Below are positions 50,201-59,544 of a stretch of DNA of 64,000 nt, in pieces. Location: contig JAAWBX010000023.1 in assembly GCA_022792885.1 (NCBI GenBank), positions 1 to 64,000 on the forward strand. The letters are read 5' to 3'. Numbering within the stretch: position 1 is the first letter of the stretch; each line of letters begins with the position of its first letter. The DNA comes from Lachnospiraceae bacterium (GTDB lineage: Bacteria; Bacillota; Clostridia; Lachnospirales; Lachnospiraceae). The position numbers and the translations under genes are program-made. The notes beneath the pieces were generated by a model. That model made no database searches. It was not told where the DNA came from and saw only the letters and a program-made list of their open reading frames with translations.

Positions 50201-50834
50201 TCAGCTCCTTCAGCCACGCGCCGGCGGCCCCGTCCGCAAGCTCCGCTTCCCAGGCGTTTAACGTTTCCTCCGGAAACGGATAACTCATGGTAAAATGATA
50301 CAGATCCAGCAGATAATCCTCCAGTCCGCCGGCCGTCTTGCCCAAGGAATAGCTCTCGGAGAACCTCAGAAACGCCTCGTTCCCCGAAGCGTACGCCTCC
50401 TCGAAAAGTTCGGCGCACACATCGCCCCGCATCAGCTTCAGTTCGCCCTCCTCGGCCACCCTGAAATTCGGATCCAGCGAAATACGGCTGAAATAATTCC
50501 GGATCACATACAAACAGAAGCTGTGAATCGTCAGAATCTTCGCGTGATGGATCAGGACCGTCTGACGCCGGATATGCCCGTTCTCCGGCTCCGCTTCCGC
50601 CCGTCTCTCCAGAGCCGCCTCAATCCGGTTTCTCATCTCCGCCGCCGCCGCGTTCGTGTATGTCACCACCAGAAGCCGGTCGATATCCATCGGATGCTCC
50701 GGATCCGTGATGCGGGATAAAATCCGCTCCACTAAGACCGCCGTCTTCCCGCTTCCCGCGCCCGCGGATACCAGAAGATCCCCGTTTCTCGCTTCTATGA
50801 CCTGCCTCTGTTCTTCGGTCCAAGTCACGCTCAT
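47283..50834 (-). CDS. addA: ATP-dependent helicase/nuclease subunit A
   Basis: A 1183-residue UvrD-type helicase with a C-terminal RecB-like nuclease. Walker A is SAGAGSGKTAVLVERIL near 22-38, then the NADFGDLEHLAL and LIDEYQDSNLLQE Walker B region and the helicase motifs SIHKSKGLEFPVCIV and LYVAMTRAREKLIL. The nuclease motif ILVDYKTDR is near 1130. With AddB it processes double-strand breaks to Chi for RecA loading. Its start overlaps addB by 4 bp. Confidence 0.96.
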   Translation of the reverse strand: MSVTWTEEQRQVIEARNGDLLVSAGAGSGKTAVLVERILSRITDPEHPMDIDRLLVVTYTNAAAAEMRNRIEAALERRAEAEPENGHIRRQTVLIHHAKILTIHSFCLYVIRNYFSRISLDPNFRVAEEGELKLMRGDVCAELFEEAYASGNEAFLRFSESYSLGKTAGGLEDYLLDLYHFTMSYPFPEETLNAWEAELADGAAGAWLKELTEDVRKKAEELETQCDSCLALCREADGPFIYEPMILSDLEQIRRLKEAPDYEAICKNLANLTFPAMSKKRPKEIDEEKKAAVSALRGHVKKTLQKLAELYGTRTPEELEAENEACREPLQVLIALTRAFKERYEAAKRERNVADFGDLEHLALAILIEKREGGYEPSDAAKELGESFEEILIDEYQDSNLLQETILTAVSGEWEGRRHMFRVGDVKQSIYRFRLARPELFMEKYHAYSTEEGSCRRIDLHRNFRSRPEVLDSVNRVFYRIMGKTLGGIAYGEEEALIAGRPSAAGDFDTEFWLIAPEEKELLTDVSKKEMEARVIADRIREMTRPGNRLLKTEANPEGEDLCYRDIAVLLRTYAGWAEVFAEVLSDRGIPVFVQSKTGYFDTREVSTALNLLRIIDNPRQDIPLAAVLKSPVGKVNNRELAVMTAEYRRAGEPATEAELYEAFVWYREKGEEEALREKLARLGKLLQGLRERSRVKTVYEILNLALEESGYELFAAAMPGGEARRANLAMLKQKALDYESTSYHSLFDFIRYIENLRKYEVDYGEAARIGENENAVRIFSIHKSKGLEFPVCIVAGLAKSFNHTDSRKRILIHADLGLAADVIDPFLRTKRPSLRKTVLAGRMIQDDLGEELRVLYVAMTRAREKLILTAAVEDAEKTEEKWKALKELPCERVPYTYRLRAGSYLDWLMMARMGDEACFKLDRIALGDILFQEIGKQGREEGKRRDLEADGPFALSGEEKKQLDKQLSFQYPYERAIYRHRKISVSDLKRASMEEEDARTLFSGGGGRESGADRGNAYHRLLSCLTFSKCATEADVEREKSRLEKAGKMRPEELALVRSDEIALFLASDLGKRMARAEAEGRLRREQRFVMGIPDPSLETGGEMLLIQGVMDACFWEREQGILVDYKTDRVPEAGGREILRKRYEVQLDSYRKALEQMTRSPVTECWIYSFALGEAIRMEKG

Positions 50835-53800
50835 GCCTCTTCCCCCGTTTTTTCCAGCCGTTCCCAGATATCCGAAACATCCGTCTTCGGCAGTTTTCGA
50901 TAACGATAACCGCCGATTTTCGTATCGAATCCGCAGACCGGCCGAAACATACAGTAATCGCAGCCGGTCTCGTCGCCCTTTTTATAAGGCTGCGCCGGCA
51001 CTTCGCCTCTCAACATGGCCAGGCCCATCTTCCGGATCTGCGACCGGACATGACTTCCCAGACGGGCAAACTGTTCGCTGTCCGCCACGGAAGAACGCGA
51101 ATCCGGCACGCCGTCCTTCAAAGTCACCGGAAGGATCCGGGATTTTCCTTCCAGTTCCCGTTCCATACGGCGGATAACGTCCGCATTTTTATGGGACAGG
51201 CCGCTCATCCGAAGCGTCTCCAGGATTCGCTCCCGGATCGCCTCCTCCCCCTCTCCCGGTTCCGCGTCCACAAGAGGATCGTCGATATGATAATAAAAAA
51301 CGCCGGCCGGCACGATCCGTTTGTCCGGATGCTTCCGTTTCTCCGTCTCCATGGCGGCGTCCAGATACAAAAGAAGCTGAAGCTGAAGGCCGTAATACAC
51401 CGCCGCCAGGTCAAACTTTTTTGCGCCGCTCTTGTAATCGATGATCTTCACATAGCAGGTCTCGCCGTCCTCGCACACGTCGATCCGGTCGATCTTCCCC
51501 TTTAAACGCAGGATATCGCGTTCGTTCAGCCACAGATTCATGGCCTTTGTATCGTACGCCGAAAACACCGTTTCCACGCTCTCCGGCCGGAAATCCCCTT
51601 TCTTCCCCTGCTCGCTCAAAGCCCACACGGTTCTCTGTGCGATCCGTTTCAAGCGCTCTGTCAGATAACGGCCCCTGGCGTCCTCCTCCAGAAATTCCCG
51701 TCCGTTTTCCGACAACGCCTCCTCCACACAGTCCGAAACCGTCTTTTTTTGAACCTCTTCCGCAAGATCCCAGCCAAACCCTTCCTTACGCATCCGGCGG
51801 ATATATTTTTCCAAAACCGCGTGGAGAAGGCTCCCCATATCCCTCGCCTCAAACCGCCGGATCCGCCGCTCCGTCAAACAAAGACCGGCCTGGAGAAACC
51901 ATGCGTAGGCGCAGGCCGCGTATTGTTCCAGTCTCGTCACGCTGCCGGACAGCTCCCCGCCGTACAGGGCGAACGCCGCCGCCGCTCCGATGGAATCCTC
52001 CTCGTAACGGTAAAATCCGGCCTCTTTTAAAAACTCCACAAAGGGGCGTTCTTCTTCCCGACTTAAAAACCACTCGTACAGCTTCCGGAACACCCCGGAA
52101 TCCCCCCGGTCCAAATACGGCCGCAAACCCTCCGCCAGAATCCGACGGGCCGTTTCCCTGGTCGTGATCCCGGCTAAATCCTCCTCCGTCTCCGCGGCCG
52201 CCTCCCGTTTTACGGACGGAAAAATCTTCTCCACCTGACGCAGATAAGCGGAGGACAGCAGGGATTTTCCCTGCCCGTCCATCCGGCTGTAGGAGAGGAT
52301 CAACTGCCTGTCCGGCTTGGTAAAAGCCAGATAAAGGTAGAATTTTTGAATGAAGCTGTTCTCCCGGACCGTGGGTTTTAATTCCGCCCCGGCCTCTTTT
52401 AACTGTTCCCGTTCCAATTCCGAGAGCACGCCTCCGCCGTTGTCCTTCGCCGGAACGATGCCGTCGTTCATTCCCGCGAAGAACAGCACACGGATATCCT
52501 TTAACCGGCTTCGGGTCATATCCCCCACCAGCACCTGGTCCATACCGGCGGGCAGCACGCCGACTTTCGTCTCCTCCATGCCGGTCGTCAAAATCTCGCG
52601 GAATTCCTTCAAGGGCAACGTCTCGCCCCCCATGATCCCGCGGATCTTTTCGAAAAGTCCGTCCATTAAGTCGCCCGCCTGCTCATACTCCTTCGCCGCG
52701 CCGACGTCCCCCGTCTCCTCGAACCGCTCCTTCAACCGTTCCATGATATCCCCGGCGCCTTCTTTCGATAAAAATTCCGAAAGAATCTCCAGCCGGTCGG
52801 ATACGGTCAGATCCTTCGCCTTCATCCGCTCATAAAAATCGATCAGGCTTCCCGCCACCTCGTTCTTCTCTTCCTCCAGGCGCGCGTATTTTTCGTCGAT
52901 CCATTCCCGTCTCCAGGCCGTTTTCCCCCGGATTCCCCGGCTTAAGACATAATTCTCCACCCGATCGACGGCCCCGTTGTTTTCGGTTAAAAAACCGCTT
53001 TTCAGGCACCGGAACACCGGCTCGTAATCCATACCTTTTTCCGCGACTTCCAAGAGCCCGAGGACAAACGAGGACAGCGGATTCTGAATCAGTCTCCGGC
53101 TGCTGTCCAAAAAACCCGGGATTCGATTGCGGGCAAACGCTTCTTTTAAAGCGTGACGGTATGCGTCCAGAGAGCCGGCCACCACGGCGATCTCCCGGTA
53201 GCGGAGCCCTTCCTCCCGCACGAGCCGGCCGATCTCCCGCGCGATCTGTTCCGCCTCGGCCGCCGGATCCGCCGCCTCCCTTATGCGGACGGCGCCGGTT
53301 TCCCCGGCGTAACTTTCGACCGGAAAACGCCCGAAATTTTGCTCCAGCGCCGCCAAAGCCGGCGCGTTTTGAAAGCGGACGGGCGGCCGGCGGGAAAGAC
53401 GCTGCTCCGGCAGGACGCCGGCTCCCTCCTCCCCGGCGATCCGCAGAAGCGTCTCCGCCGTCTTCCGGCTCAGATAAAACAGGTCTTCTTCCCCGGCTTT
53501 TCCTTCCGCCGCCCCGTCTTCCGTCGTCAGCGTGACCGTCACCTCCGCGCCGACCCGCAGAAGCAGACGCAGCACCTCATATTGTACCGGTGTGAACCCG
53601 GTAAACCCGTCCAGCCCGATCACACTTCCCCGCAGAAGTTCCGACCCCGGAATATACCGGCAGAACACATGCAAAAGTTCCTCCTTCGGCACGGTATTCG
53701 CGTTCAGTTCGTCGTTAAACGCGCGGTAAAGCCGGTTCAGGCTTTTTAATTTTTCCTGAAGCATGGGTTTTTTTTCAAAATGTCCGCAGAGCTCTTCCAA

Positions 53801-54214
53801 CTTCTCGGGCCCGACCCGATACTGGCAAAATTCCGACAGAACGGATTTTAACTCCTCCAAAAAACCGGCTTTTTTCAGATTTTTGCGGAAAATCCCCAGC
53901 TCTTCCGCGTGCTTCGAAGCCACTTTCCGAAGCACCAGAAGCTTCCCCATGTCGTCCAAAAGCACCGGCATGGGAACTCCCGTCTCCTCAAACACCCGGA
54001 ACGCCAGCCGCTCAAAACTGACGATATCCAGATCCATCGTTCCGTGGCAGGGATGTAAGCGCACGAGATCCGCCTGCGCCTCCAGGGTAAACTGCTCGGG
54101 AACCAGCATAAACCGGGCCCGTCCGGGCTCCTCTAACGATCCGGCAATCAGCTCCCGGAACAAAACCGTCGATTTCCCCGAACCGGCGGCCCCCGTTAAA
54201 AATCGCAAAGACAT
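50831..54214 (-). CDS. addB: ATP-dependent helicase/nuclease subunit B
   Basis: An 1127-residue AddB. The N-terminal Walker A is GAAGSGKSTVLFREL. The nuclease domain contains IIDYKSGAKKFDLA. Four cysteines for the 4Fe-4S cluster are all present: Cys768, Cys1085, Cys1088 and Cys1094 (CDYCMFRPVC). AddB supplies the second nuclease and Chi recognition. It is first of addB-addA-L,D-transpeptidase on the minus strand. Confidence 0.95.
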   Translation of the reverse strand: MSLRFLTGAAGSGKSTVLFRELIAGSLEEPGRARFMLVPEQFTLEAQADLVRLHPCHGTMDLDIVSFERLAFRVFEETGVPMPVLLDDMGKLLVLRKVASKHAEELGIFRKNLKKAGFLEELKSVLSEFCQYRVGPEKLEELCGHFEKKPMLQEKLKSLNRLYRAFNDELNANTVPKEELLHVFCRYIPGSELLRGSVIGLDGFTGFTPVQYEVLRLLLRVGAEVTVTLTTEDGAAEGKAGEEDLFYLSRKTAETLLRIAGEEGAGVLPEQRLSRRPPVRFQNAPALAALEQNFGRFPVESYAGETGAVRIREAADPAAEAEQIAREIGRLVREEGLRYREIAVVAGSLDAYRHALKEAFARNRIPGFLDSSRRLIQNPLSSFVLGLLEVAEKGMDYEPVFRCLKSGFLTENNGAVDRVENYVLSRGIRGKTAWRREWIDEKYARLEEEKNEVAGSLIDFYERMKAKDLTVSDRLEILSEFLSKEGAGDIMERLKERFEETGDVGAAKEYEQAGDLMDGLFEKIRGIMGGETLPLKEFREILTTGMEETKVGVLPAGMDQVLVGDMTRSRLKDIRVLFFAGMNDGIVPAKDNGGGVLSELEREQLKEAGAELKPTVRENSFIQKFYLYLAFTKPDRQLILSYSRMDGQGKSLLSSAYLRQVEKIFPSVKREAAAETEEDLAGITTRETARRILAEGLRPYLDRGDSGVFRKLYEWFLSREEERPFVEFLKEAGFYRYEEDSIGAAAAFALYGGELSGSVTRLEQYAACAYAWFLQAGLCLTERRIRRFEARDMGSLLHAVLEKYIRRMRKEGFGWDLAEEVQKKTVSDCVEEALSENGREFLEEDARGRYLTERLKRIAQRTVWALSEQGKKGDFRPESVETVFSAYDTKAMNLWLNERDILRLKGKIDRIDVCEDGETCYVKIIDYKSGAKKFDLAAVYYGLQLQLLLYLDAAMETEKRKHPDKRIVPAGVFYYHIDDPLVDAEPGEGEEAIRERILETLRMSGLSHKNADVIRRMERELEGKSRILPVTLKDGVPDSRSSVADSEQFARLGSHVRSQIRKMGLAMLRGEVPAQPYKKGDETGCDYCMFRPVCGFDTKIGGYRYRKLPKTDVSDIWERLEKTGEEA

Positions 54215-54308
54215 GTAAGACCTCCCGCCTGTTTAAAAAAAGACCCCGTCCGGTGATAAATAAGCCTTTTGTCTCATAAAATGATAACAAAATCTACCAG
54301 GAGTCCTT

Positions 54309-54755
54309 ATGAGTTCCAAAACCAAAATCTTTGTTTTTAAAATGAAGGAGCTGATCTACACGGCCATTTTCCTCGCCTTGGGCATCCTTCTCATCCTTCT
54401 GCTAATCACCATGTTTCGCAGCGGAAAGAGCACCCAGACAGCCGCCGGAGCCGACAATGCGCAGGTTTCCTACATACCGGGCGTCTACAGCGCTTCCATT
54501 GTCCTGGGAAACCAGAATCTGGAAGTCGCCGTATCGGTGGATTCCGAACATATCAATTCGATTCGTTTTGTCAATTTAGACGAATCCGTCGCCGCCATGT
54601 ACCCGCTGATGGAGAGCTCCTTAAACACGCTGTCCGAGCAGATCCTGGCCGCCCAGTCCACCAAAGATCTCACATTGCCCGAGGGCGCCGTTTATACCTC
54701 CACCGTTCTTGTGGATGCCGTGGACCGGGCGCTCGAAAAAGCGGCGGCCGATTGA
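54309..54755 (+). CDS. FMN-binding-like membrane-anchored protein
   Basis: A 148-residue protein with one N-terminal membrane helix (IYTAIFLALGILLILLLITMF) and an extracellular domain. YIPGVYSASIVLGNQNLEVAVSVD...INSIRFVNLDES resembles the FMN-binding domain of NqrC/RnfG relatives (a G-x-Y-S-G/A-x-I beta unit), but I cannot point to a flavin-attachment threonine with confidence. It is transcribed divergently from addB. Confidence 0.65.
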   Translation: MSSKTKIFVFKMKELIYTAIFLALGILLILLLITMFRSGKSTQTAAGADNAQVSYIPGVYSASIVLGNQNLEVAVSVDSEHINSIRFVNLDESVAAMYPLMESSLNTLSEQILAAQSTKDLTLPEGAVYTSTVLVDAVDRALEKAAAD

Positions 54756-54764
54756 GCAGCCTTC

Positions 54765-54805
54765 AAAAAATAAGGCAGGACGGCTTCTTTCAGCTATCCT
54801 GCCTT
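54765..54805 (-). terminator. Terminator of the kinase gene
   Basis: AAGGCAGGA (54772-54780) pairs with TCCTGCCTT (54797-54805). On the minus strand it is followed by TATTTTTTG, ending the histidine kinase operon. Confidence 0.75.
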
Positions 54806-54836
54806 ACTTACAATATAATCCACGTCTTTCCGTCTG

Positions 54837-56537
54837 TCAAGCGCCGGCCGCCGGCCTTTTCTCCGTCTCCGGTTTTTCCCGGGCCGGACCCGGCACGGTC
54901 TTAAAACACACCACCGCCTTAAACAGATCCCCGTCCACAAACAGATCCAGCGTCCCCTTCTGAGACTGGGTAAGGCTCTGGGCGATCGAAAGCCCCAGCC
55001 CGCTTCCTTCCGTATTGCGGGACGTATCTCCCTGAACAAAACGTTCCAGCAGCTCGTCGGCATGAATGTTCAGCCGCTCCCTTGAAATATTCTTAAATAC
55101 GATCTGAACCTCCCCGCCGGCCGGATGGATATCGACGTAGACCCGGGTGCCCTCCAGCGCGTACTTACATATATTGGTAAGAAGATTGTCAAACACCCTC
55201 CACAGGAGTTTTCCGTCCGCCATCACATACAGCTCCTGCTCCGGCACGGACACGACCAGCCTCAGATGGCCGGCCTTCAGACGGTCGGTATATTCCGCCG
55301 CCACCTGATGAATAAACTCGCAGACTTCCAGCCTCTGAAAATCCACCGGAATGTTCCCCGTGGAAGCTTTGGAAGCCTCCACCAGATTCTCAATCAGGCG
55401 TTTTAAACGACCTGACTGGCGCATCAGCACTTCCAGATATTCCGCCGCCTTCCCTCCCAGTTCTTCCTTCTGCAAAAGATCGACATAATTGATGATCGAC
55501 GTCAAAGGCGTTTTGATATCATGAGATACGTTCGTGATCAGTTCCGTCTTCATCCGTTCGCTTTTGATCCGCTGTTCCACCGCCCGGCTCAGGCCGTCGT
55601 TGATGCTGTTCAGCGTTTCCCCGTGTTCCTTCAGATCGGCGATCATTTCAGACGTATCGATCTGATAATCCATATCGCCGTCCGCGATCCGCCTGGCTCC
55701 TTCTTTCAGCGCCAGGGCCTGTTTCAGGATCCGAAGCAAAAGAATCACCACAACGCCGTCAAAAACGATCCAGAGTATCAGCATCGGTCCCTTCATGCTT
55801 CCATAATAATTAAACACGCTCAAAGCAAAATACAGATTGGCAATAAAGACGACCCCCAGAGCCGCCAGGACTTTCCAGGCCAGAGGCAGCGTCCGGATAC
55901 TGTCCGCCAGCGCTCCCACCGCCTGACTTCCCGTCTGATTGACGCCAAACAGACATTTCTGAATCCAGCGGCAGATTCCGGCCAGGATCTTGTATACCAG
56001 CGTATTTCTCCACCATTTCCCGGCCTTGACGCGGATGCTGACGCTCAAAATCCCGTGAAGACCAATAAACATGGCCGGAATCCCGCAGAAGGTCATCAGT
56101 CCGATCATGCTCAAAGGACTCCAGGCAAAATCCTGCGCCCAGACAATCAGACAGATAAAAAAGACCTCCAGACCGGTCAGCACAGCCAGATACAAATCCA
56201 GTGGAATCCGGTCCTGCCAACGCAGCCAGATCCCTTCCTTCCCTTTCCTGTGGCCGGCCGAAGCCACCGCGACGGCCATCAGACAAATGCTGAAAACCAG
56301 CAAAAAACAGGCGCCGTACAGGATTGCATAGCGATTCTGCCAGATTCCGACGACTTCGTCTCTCGACCATCCGAACAAAATTTCGGCGTTGTTTAAAAAA
56401 TACTGTTCCGCATTGTAAGCTCCCCATCCTGCCAGCCAGATGGCCTGGATACTAAGCGCAAGCGTAAAAGAGATCACAACCGCGGTCAGCAGCAAAAAAA
56501 CCGTACGCAGGAAAGAATGCTCCCCCAACTTTTTCAT
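54837..56537 (-). CDS. Sensor histidine kinase
   Basis: A 566-residue kinase with about six membrane segments in the first 270 residues, a HAMP-like region near 280-330, the H-box LITNVSHDIKTPLTSIINYVD, the N-box VFDNLLTNICKYALEG, and G-boxes ending GSGLGLSIAQSLTQ. In the N-box a usual acidic residue is replaced (TNICKY), as in related clostridial kinases. The C-terminal 25 residues are Pro/Glu-rich. Its start overlaps the response regulator by 4 bp. Confidence 0.92.
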   Translation of the reverse strand: MKKLGEHSFLRTVFLLLTAVVISFTLALSIQAIWLAGWGAYNAEQYFLNNAEILFGWSRDEVVGIWQNRYAILYGACFLLVFSICLMAVAVASAGHRKGKEGIWLRWQDRIPLDLYLAVLTGLEVFFICLIVWAQDFAWSPLSMIGLMTFCGIPAMFIGLHGILSVSIRVKAGKWWRNTLVYKILAGICRWIQKCLFGVNQTGSQAVGALADSIRTLPLAWKVLAALGVVFIANLYFALSVFNYYGSMKGPMLILWIVFDGVVVILLLRILKQALALKEGARRIADGDMDYQIDTSEMIADLKEHGETLNSINDGLSRAVEQRIKSERMKTELITNVSHDIKTPLTSIINYVDLLQKEELGGKAAEYLEVLMRQSGRLKRLIENLVEASKASTGNIPVDFQRLEVCEFIHQVAAEYTDRLKAGHLRLVVSVPEQELYVMADGKLLWRVFDNLLTNICKYALEGTRVYVDIHPAGGEVQIVFKNISRERLNIHADELLERFVQGDTSRNTEGSGLGLSIAQSLTQSQKGTLDLFVDGDLFKAVVCFKTVPGPAREKPETEKRPAAGA

Positions 56538-57232
56538 CCTTTCTCCCCCTTCTCAATCTTATAGCCCAACCCCCAGACCACCTTCAGGTAACGGGGTTCC
56601 GCCGGATTGATCTCGATTTTTTCCCGCAGATGCCGGATATGCACCGCCACCGTTCCCTCCGCGCCGTATGAATTTTCATTCCATACCTGTTCATAAATCT
56701 GGCTGGAAGAATATACCCGCCCCGGGCTTTTCATCAGGAGTTTTAATATATTGTACTCGATCGGAGTCAGAGACACGGGCTCCCCGTCCACGGTTACCCG
56801 CTTCGCCTCATCGTCTATATCGATTCCCCCGATCACAAGATGAGATTCCTTTTTTACCATTCCGCCCAGATTCACATATCGGCGCAGTTGGGATTTCACC
56901 CGGGCCTGAACCTCGATCGGATTAAAAGGTTTCGTAATATAATCGTCCGCTCCCACATTCAACCCGAGCACCTTATCCGTATCCTCGCTCTTGGCCGTCA
57001 AAAAAATAATCGGGACGTTGCTCGTCTTCCTCAACTCCGCCGTGGCGCTGATTCCATCCATCACCGGCATCATGATATCCATCAGAACCAGATGAATCTC
57101 ATGCTCCCCGGCGATTCTGACCGCCTCTCTTCCATTATAAGCCTCAAAAATCCGATAATCGTCGTTGGTCAGATAGATCTTCAGGGCCGTCACGATATCT
57201 TTCTCGTCGTCGCAGATCAATATGTTGTACAT
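56534..57232 (-). CDS. OmpR-family response regulator
   Basis: A 232-residue regulator (VanR/PhoP type). The receiver has ICDDEKD, phospho-acceptor Asp in LMDIMMPVMDG and YITKPFNPIE. The winged helix has LTPIEYNILKLLMKSPG and VAVHIRHLREKIEINP. It is paired with the kinase downstream and divergent from the glycosyltransferase. The direct repeats between them may be its binding sites. Confidence 0.94.
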   Translation of the reverse strand: MYNILICDDEKDIVTALKIYLTNDDYRIFEAYNGREAVRIAGEHEIHLVLMDIMMPVMDGISATAELRKTSNVPIIFLTAKSEDTDKVLGLNVGADDYITKPFNPIEVQARVKSQLRRYVNLGGMVKKESHLVIGGIDIDDEAKRVTVDGEPVSLTPIEYNILKLLMKSPGRVYSSSQIYEQVWNENSYGAEGTVAVHIRHLREKIEINPAEPRYLKVVWGLGYKIEKGEKG

Positions 57233-57352
57233 GCAGTATTCTCCCTCCTGCTTTCTTGATTCTTATTGTAGCAACAAAATATTTAAAAATGAAGCCGGGA
57301 AACTTTTAAAATTCCCTTAAGCTGTCGAAAACCCTGCCCGATTTTAAAGAAT

Positions 57353-57397
57353 CTTAAACATTTCCCTCTTTTCTTCTTAAACATTTCCTGCTATTCT
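57353..57397 (+). promoter_or_regulatory. Repeats and promoter ahead of the glycosyltransferase
   Basis: CTTAAACATTTCC occurs at 57353-57365 and 57376-57388 (23-bp period), just before a TATTCT -10 box (57392-57397) with no proper -35. This is the layout of an activator-dependent promoter, with the adjacent OmpR-type regulator as the natural candidate. Confidence 0.55.
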
Positions 57398-57465
57398 GTA
57401 TACAGTGAAAGAAATCCCCGCCTGCCCGGCGCGGAGACAAATAAGCGTGAAAGGTGGAATACACG

Positions 57466-58710
57466 ATGGGATGGACGAATATTTTTCTGACCCTGACTCA
57501 AATCCTCATAACCATATTCGGACTGCACTTTGTCATTGTGGCGGCTTTCTTATTAAAGAAAAAACGGGATTATCCCGAAAAAAATCCGGCCACACGTTTT
57601 GCCGTACTGATCGCCGCCCGCAACGAGGCGGACGTAATCGAGGGCCTCTTAACCAGCCTGAAGGAACAGGATTACCCGGATGATCTGTACGATGTTTTTG
57701 TGATCCCCAACAACTGCACGGACCGCACGGAGGAAGTGGCGCAGGAAGCCGGAGTCCGGATCTATCACTGCCCCTATCCGGTCCGCACGAAAGGGGAAGT
57801 GCTTCATCAGACGATCCCCCATATTTTATCCGATTCCGCCCGCTATGACGCCATCTGCGTCTTTGACGCGGATAATATCGTGGATCCGGCCTATCTGTCC
57901 CGAATGAACGACGCGTTCTGTGCCGGCGTTCGGGCGGCGCAAGGATACCGGGACAGCAAAAACCCATACGACAGTTGGGTGTCCGCTTCCTATTCCATTT
58001 ATTTTAAGATGAACAATCTGTTTTACAACAAACCCAGGAGCCTGGCCGGCATGTCCGCGCTGATCAGCGGCACCGGATTCTGCGCCTGCCGCGAAGTTTT
58101 TGAGAAGCTAAACGGCTGGAACACCCGCTCCATGACGGAAGATTCCGAATTTACTTCCCAGTGCGTGCTGGCCGGCGAACAGATCGCCTACATAGAAAAC
58201 GCCCGATTTTTTGACGAGCAGCCGATACGCTTCCGCGATTCCCTGAAACAGCGCAAACGCTGGTCCAACGGTCTTCTGGAAGTTTCCAACCTCTACCGCG
58301 GCCGGTTTCTGAAAGCGTACTCACAGGAAAAGAAATTCGTATTCTGGGACTACTTTATGTTCACCATGACGCCTTTTGCCCAGATATTGTCGGTCCTGCC
58401 GTTCGTTTTACCGGTGCTGACAATGATACTGACACAGCCTTCCCGGCTCGTCAGCCTTCTGTTCTGGGCGAAACTCCTGCTTCCGGTCCTGACCGCCTAC
58501 TTGGGCACGATCCTGATGGCCTCCGTCACGGTCCTGTACCGATGCAGCTGGGACCGGCGGATCATGAAAGGCGTGCTGGGGTACGGTCCGTTCCTTCTCT
58601 CCTGGATCCCTCTGCAGTTCTACTGCCTTTTCCACAAAAAAGCCGCCTGGGAAGAGATCCGGCATACCCGAAATATACGCAAAGAAAAACTTCTGAAAAA
58701 CGAATTTTAA
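57466..58710 (+). CDS. Membrane family-2 glycosyltransferase
   Basis: A 414-residue processive-type GT2. After an N-terminal membrane helix, the catalytic domain shows VLIAARNEADVIEGLL, the D-x-D site CVFDADNIVD, the TED acceptor motif MTEDSEFTSQ and the QRKRW motif (SLKQRKRWSNG). Four membrane segments close the protein from about 290. It resembles cellulose/hyaluronan/poly-GlcNAc synthases; the polymer is unknown. Start ATG 57466 has AAAGGTGG with an 8-bp gap; an in-frame GTG four codons upstream is less likely. Confidence 0.9.
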   Translation: MGWTNIFLTLTQILITIFGLHFVIVAAFLLKKKRDYPEKNPATRFAVLIAARNEADVIEGLLTSLKEQDYPDDLYDVFVIPNNCTDRTEEVAQEAGVRIYHCPYPVRTKGEVLHQTIPHILSDSARYDAICVFDADNIVDPAYLSRMNDAFCAGVRAAQGYRDSKNPYDSWVSASYSIYFKMNNLFYNKPRSLAGMSALISGTGFCACREVFEKLNGWNTRSMTEDSEFTSQCVLAGEQIAYIENARFFDEQPIRFRDSLKQRKRWSNGLLEVSNLYRGRFLKAYSQEKKFVFWDYFMFTMTPFAQILSVLPFVLPVLTMILTQPSRLVSLLFWAKLLLPVLTAYLGTILMASVTVLYRCSWDRRIMKGVLGYGPFLLSWIPLQFYCLFHKKAAWEEIRHTRNIRKEKLLKNEF

Positions 58711-58732
58711 TCTTCTTAAAATGTAAACGATA

Positions 58733-58779
58733 AAAGGCTGTGGCCGGCCGGGAAACTCTCCCGGCCGGCCACAGCCTTT
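58733..58779. terminator. Very strong bidirectional terminator
   Basis: A perfect 21-bp stem (58733-58753 with 58759-58779), 5-base loop, A/T on both edges. It serves the glycosyltransferase and the convergent YlmH gene, whose stop codon it overlaps by 2 bp. Confidence 0.9.
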
Positions 58780-59533
58780 ATACATATTCCTGAAGCGTCA
58801 CCGTGTAACGCCCTTTCTTCGTCTCCGACCGGATCCCCTCGTAAATAAATTTTCCCGTCCCCCGGACGGAAAATACGTCGCCTTCCTTCAGAATCCTGCT
58901 GTGATCCTCCTCCACTCTCCCGTTTACGAAAACCTTTTTTTCCCGAAATATTTCCAGTATCCGGCTCCGGGAACATCCGCAGACCGCCGCCGCGATCACA
59001 TCCAGACGCTCGGAAGCCACATTCTCCTTCCGCGTCTCCCGGACGGGTTTCACATCCTCCAGCGTAAGCGGCACTTCCCTTACATTCACAAGCGTATGCC
59101 TGACCCGGGTCAGATTCTCCCGGATAAAATCCGCAATACCGTCCGAACAATATACGTACGCCCGTTTCGGACGCACGACAATATCCCCCAAAAGCCCTCT
59201 GACGATCCCGAGATTCAGAAGGGCTCCCAGATAATCCCTGTGCGTCAGAGGTTCCGCAAACTTCTCCGCCACCGGACAGATCTCCAGCAGCCGGATCGGA
59301 AATACCCTCGGATATCCCGTCTCCTCCTCCGAACCGAACCCGGCCATCCGCCGCTCACAGGCTTCGTTTCCCCCGAAACATTCCCAGGAAACAAAATCCA
59401 GTTCCCGGCCCATCCGAAACAGAATATCCTGTTCCGCCGGGGAAAGGAAATTCGTATACAGATATATATTCCGCTGCCAGGCCCGCTTTGCCAGATCCAG
59501 TATGCGCCGTTTTACCAGCGTTTCCTCATCCAT
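58778..59533 (-). CDS. ylmH: YlmH-like S4-domain RNA-binding protein
   Basis: A 251-residue protein. The N-terminal half (RAWQRNIYLYTNFLSPAEQD, then RLLEICPVAEKFAEPLTHRDYLGALLNLGI) is the YlmH domain, and the C-terminal S4 domain is SERLDVIAAAVCGCSRSRILEIFREKKVFVNG. YlmH acts in ribosome-associated quality control and lies near division genes in many Firmicutes. Here it is followed by nothing of that kind and sits 11 bp downstream of nadE. Confidence 0.88.
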   Translation of the reverse strand: MDEETLVKRRILDLAKRAWQRNIYLYTNFLSPAEQDILFRMGRELDFVSWECFGGNEACERRMAGFGSEEETGYPRVFPIRLLEICPVAEKFAEPLTHRDYLGALLNLGIVRGLLGDIVVRPKRAYVYCSDGIADFIRENLTRVRHTLVNVREVPLTLEDVKPVRETRKENVASERLDVIAAAVCGCSRSRILEIFREKKVFVNGRVEEDHSRILKEGDVFSVRGTGKFIYEGIRSETKKGRYTVTLQEYV

Positions 59534-59544
59534 ATGTCATCCTT

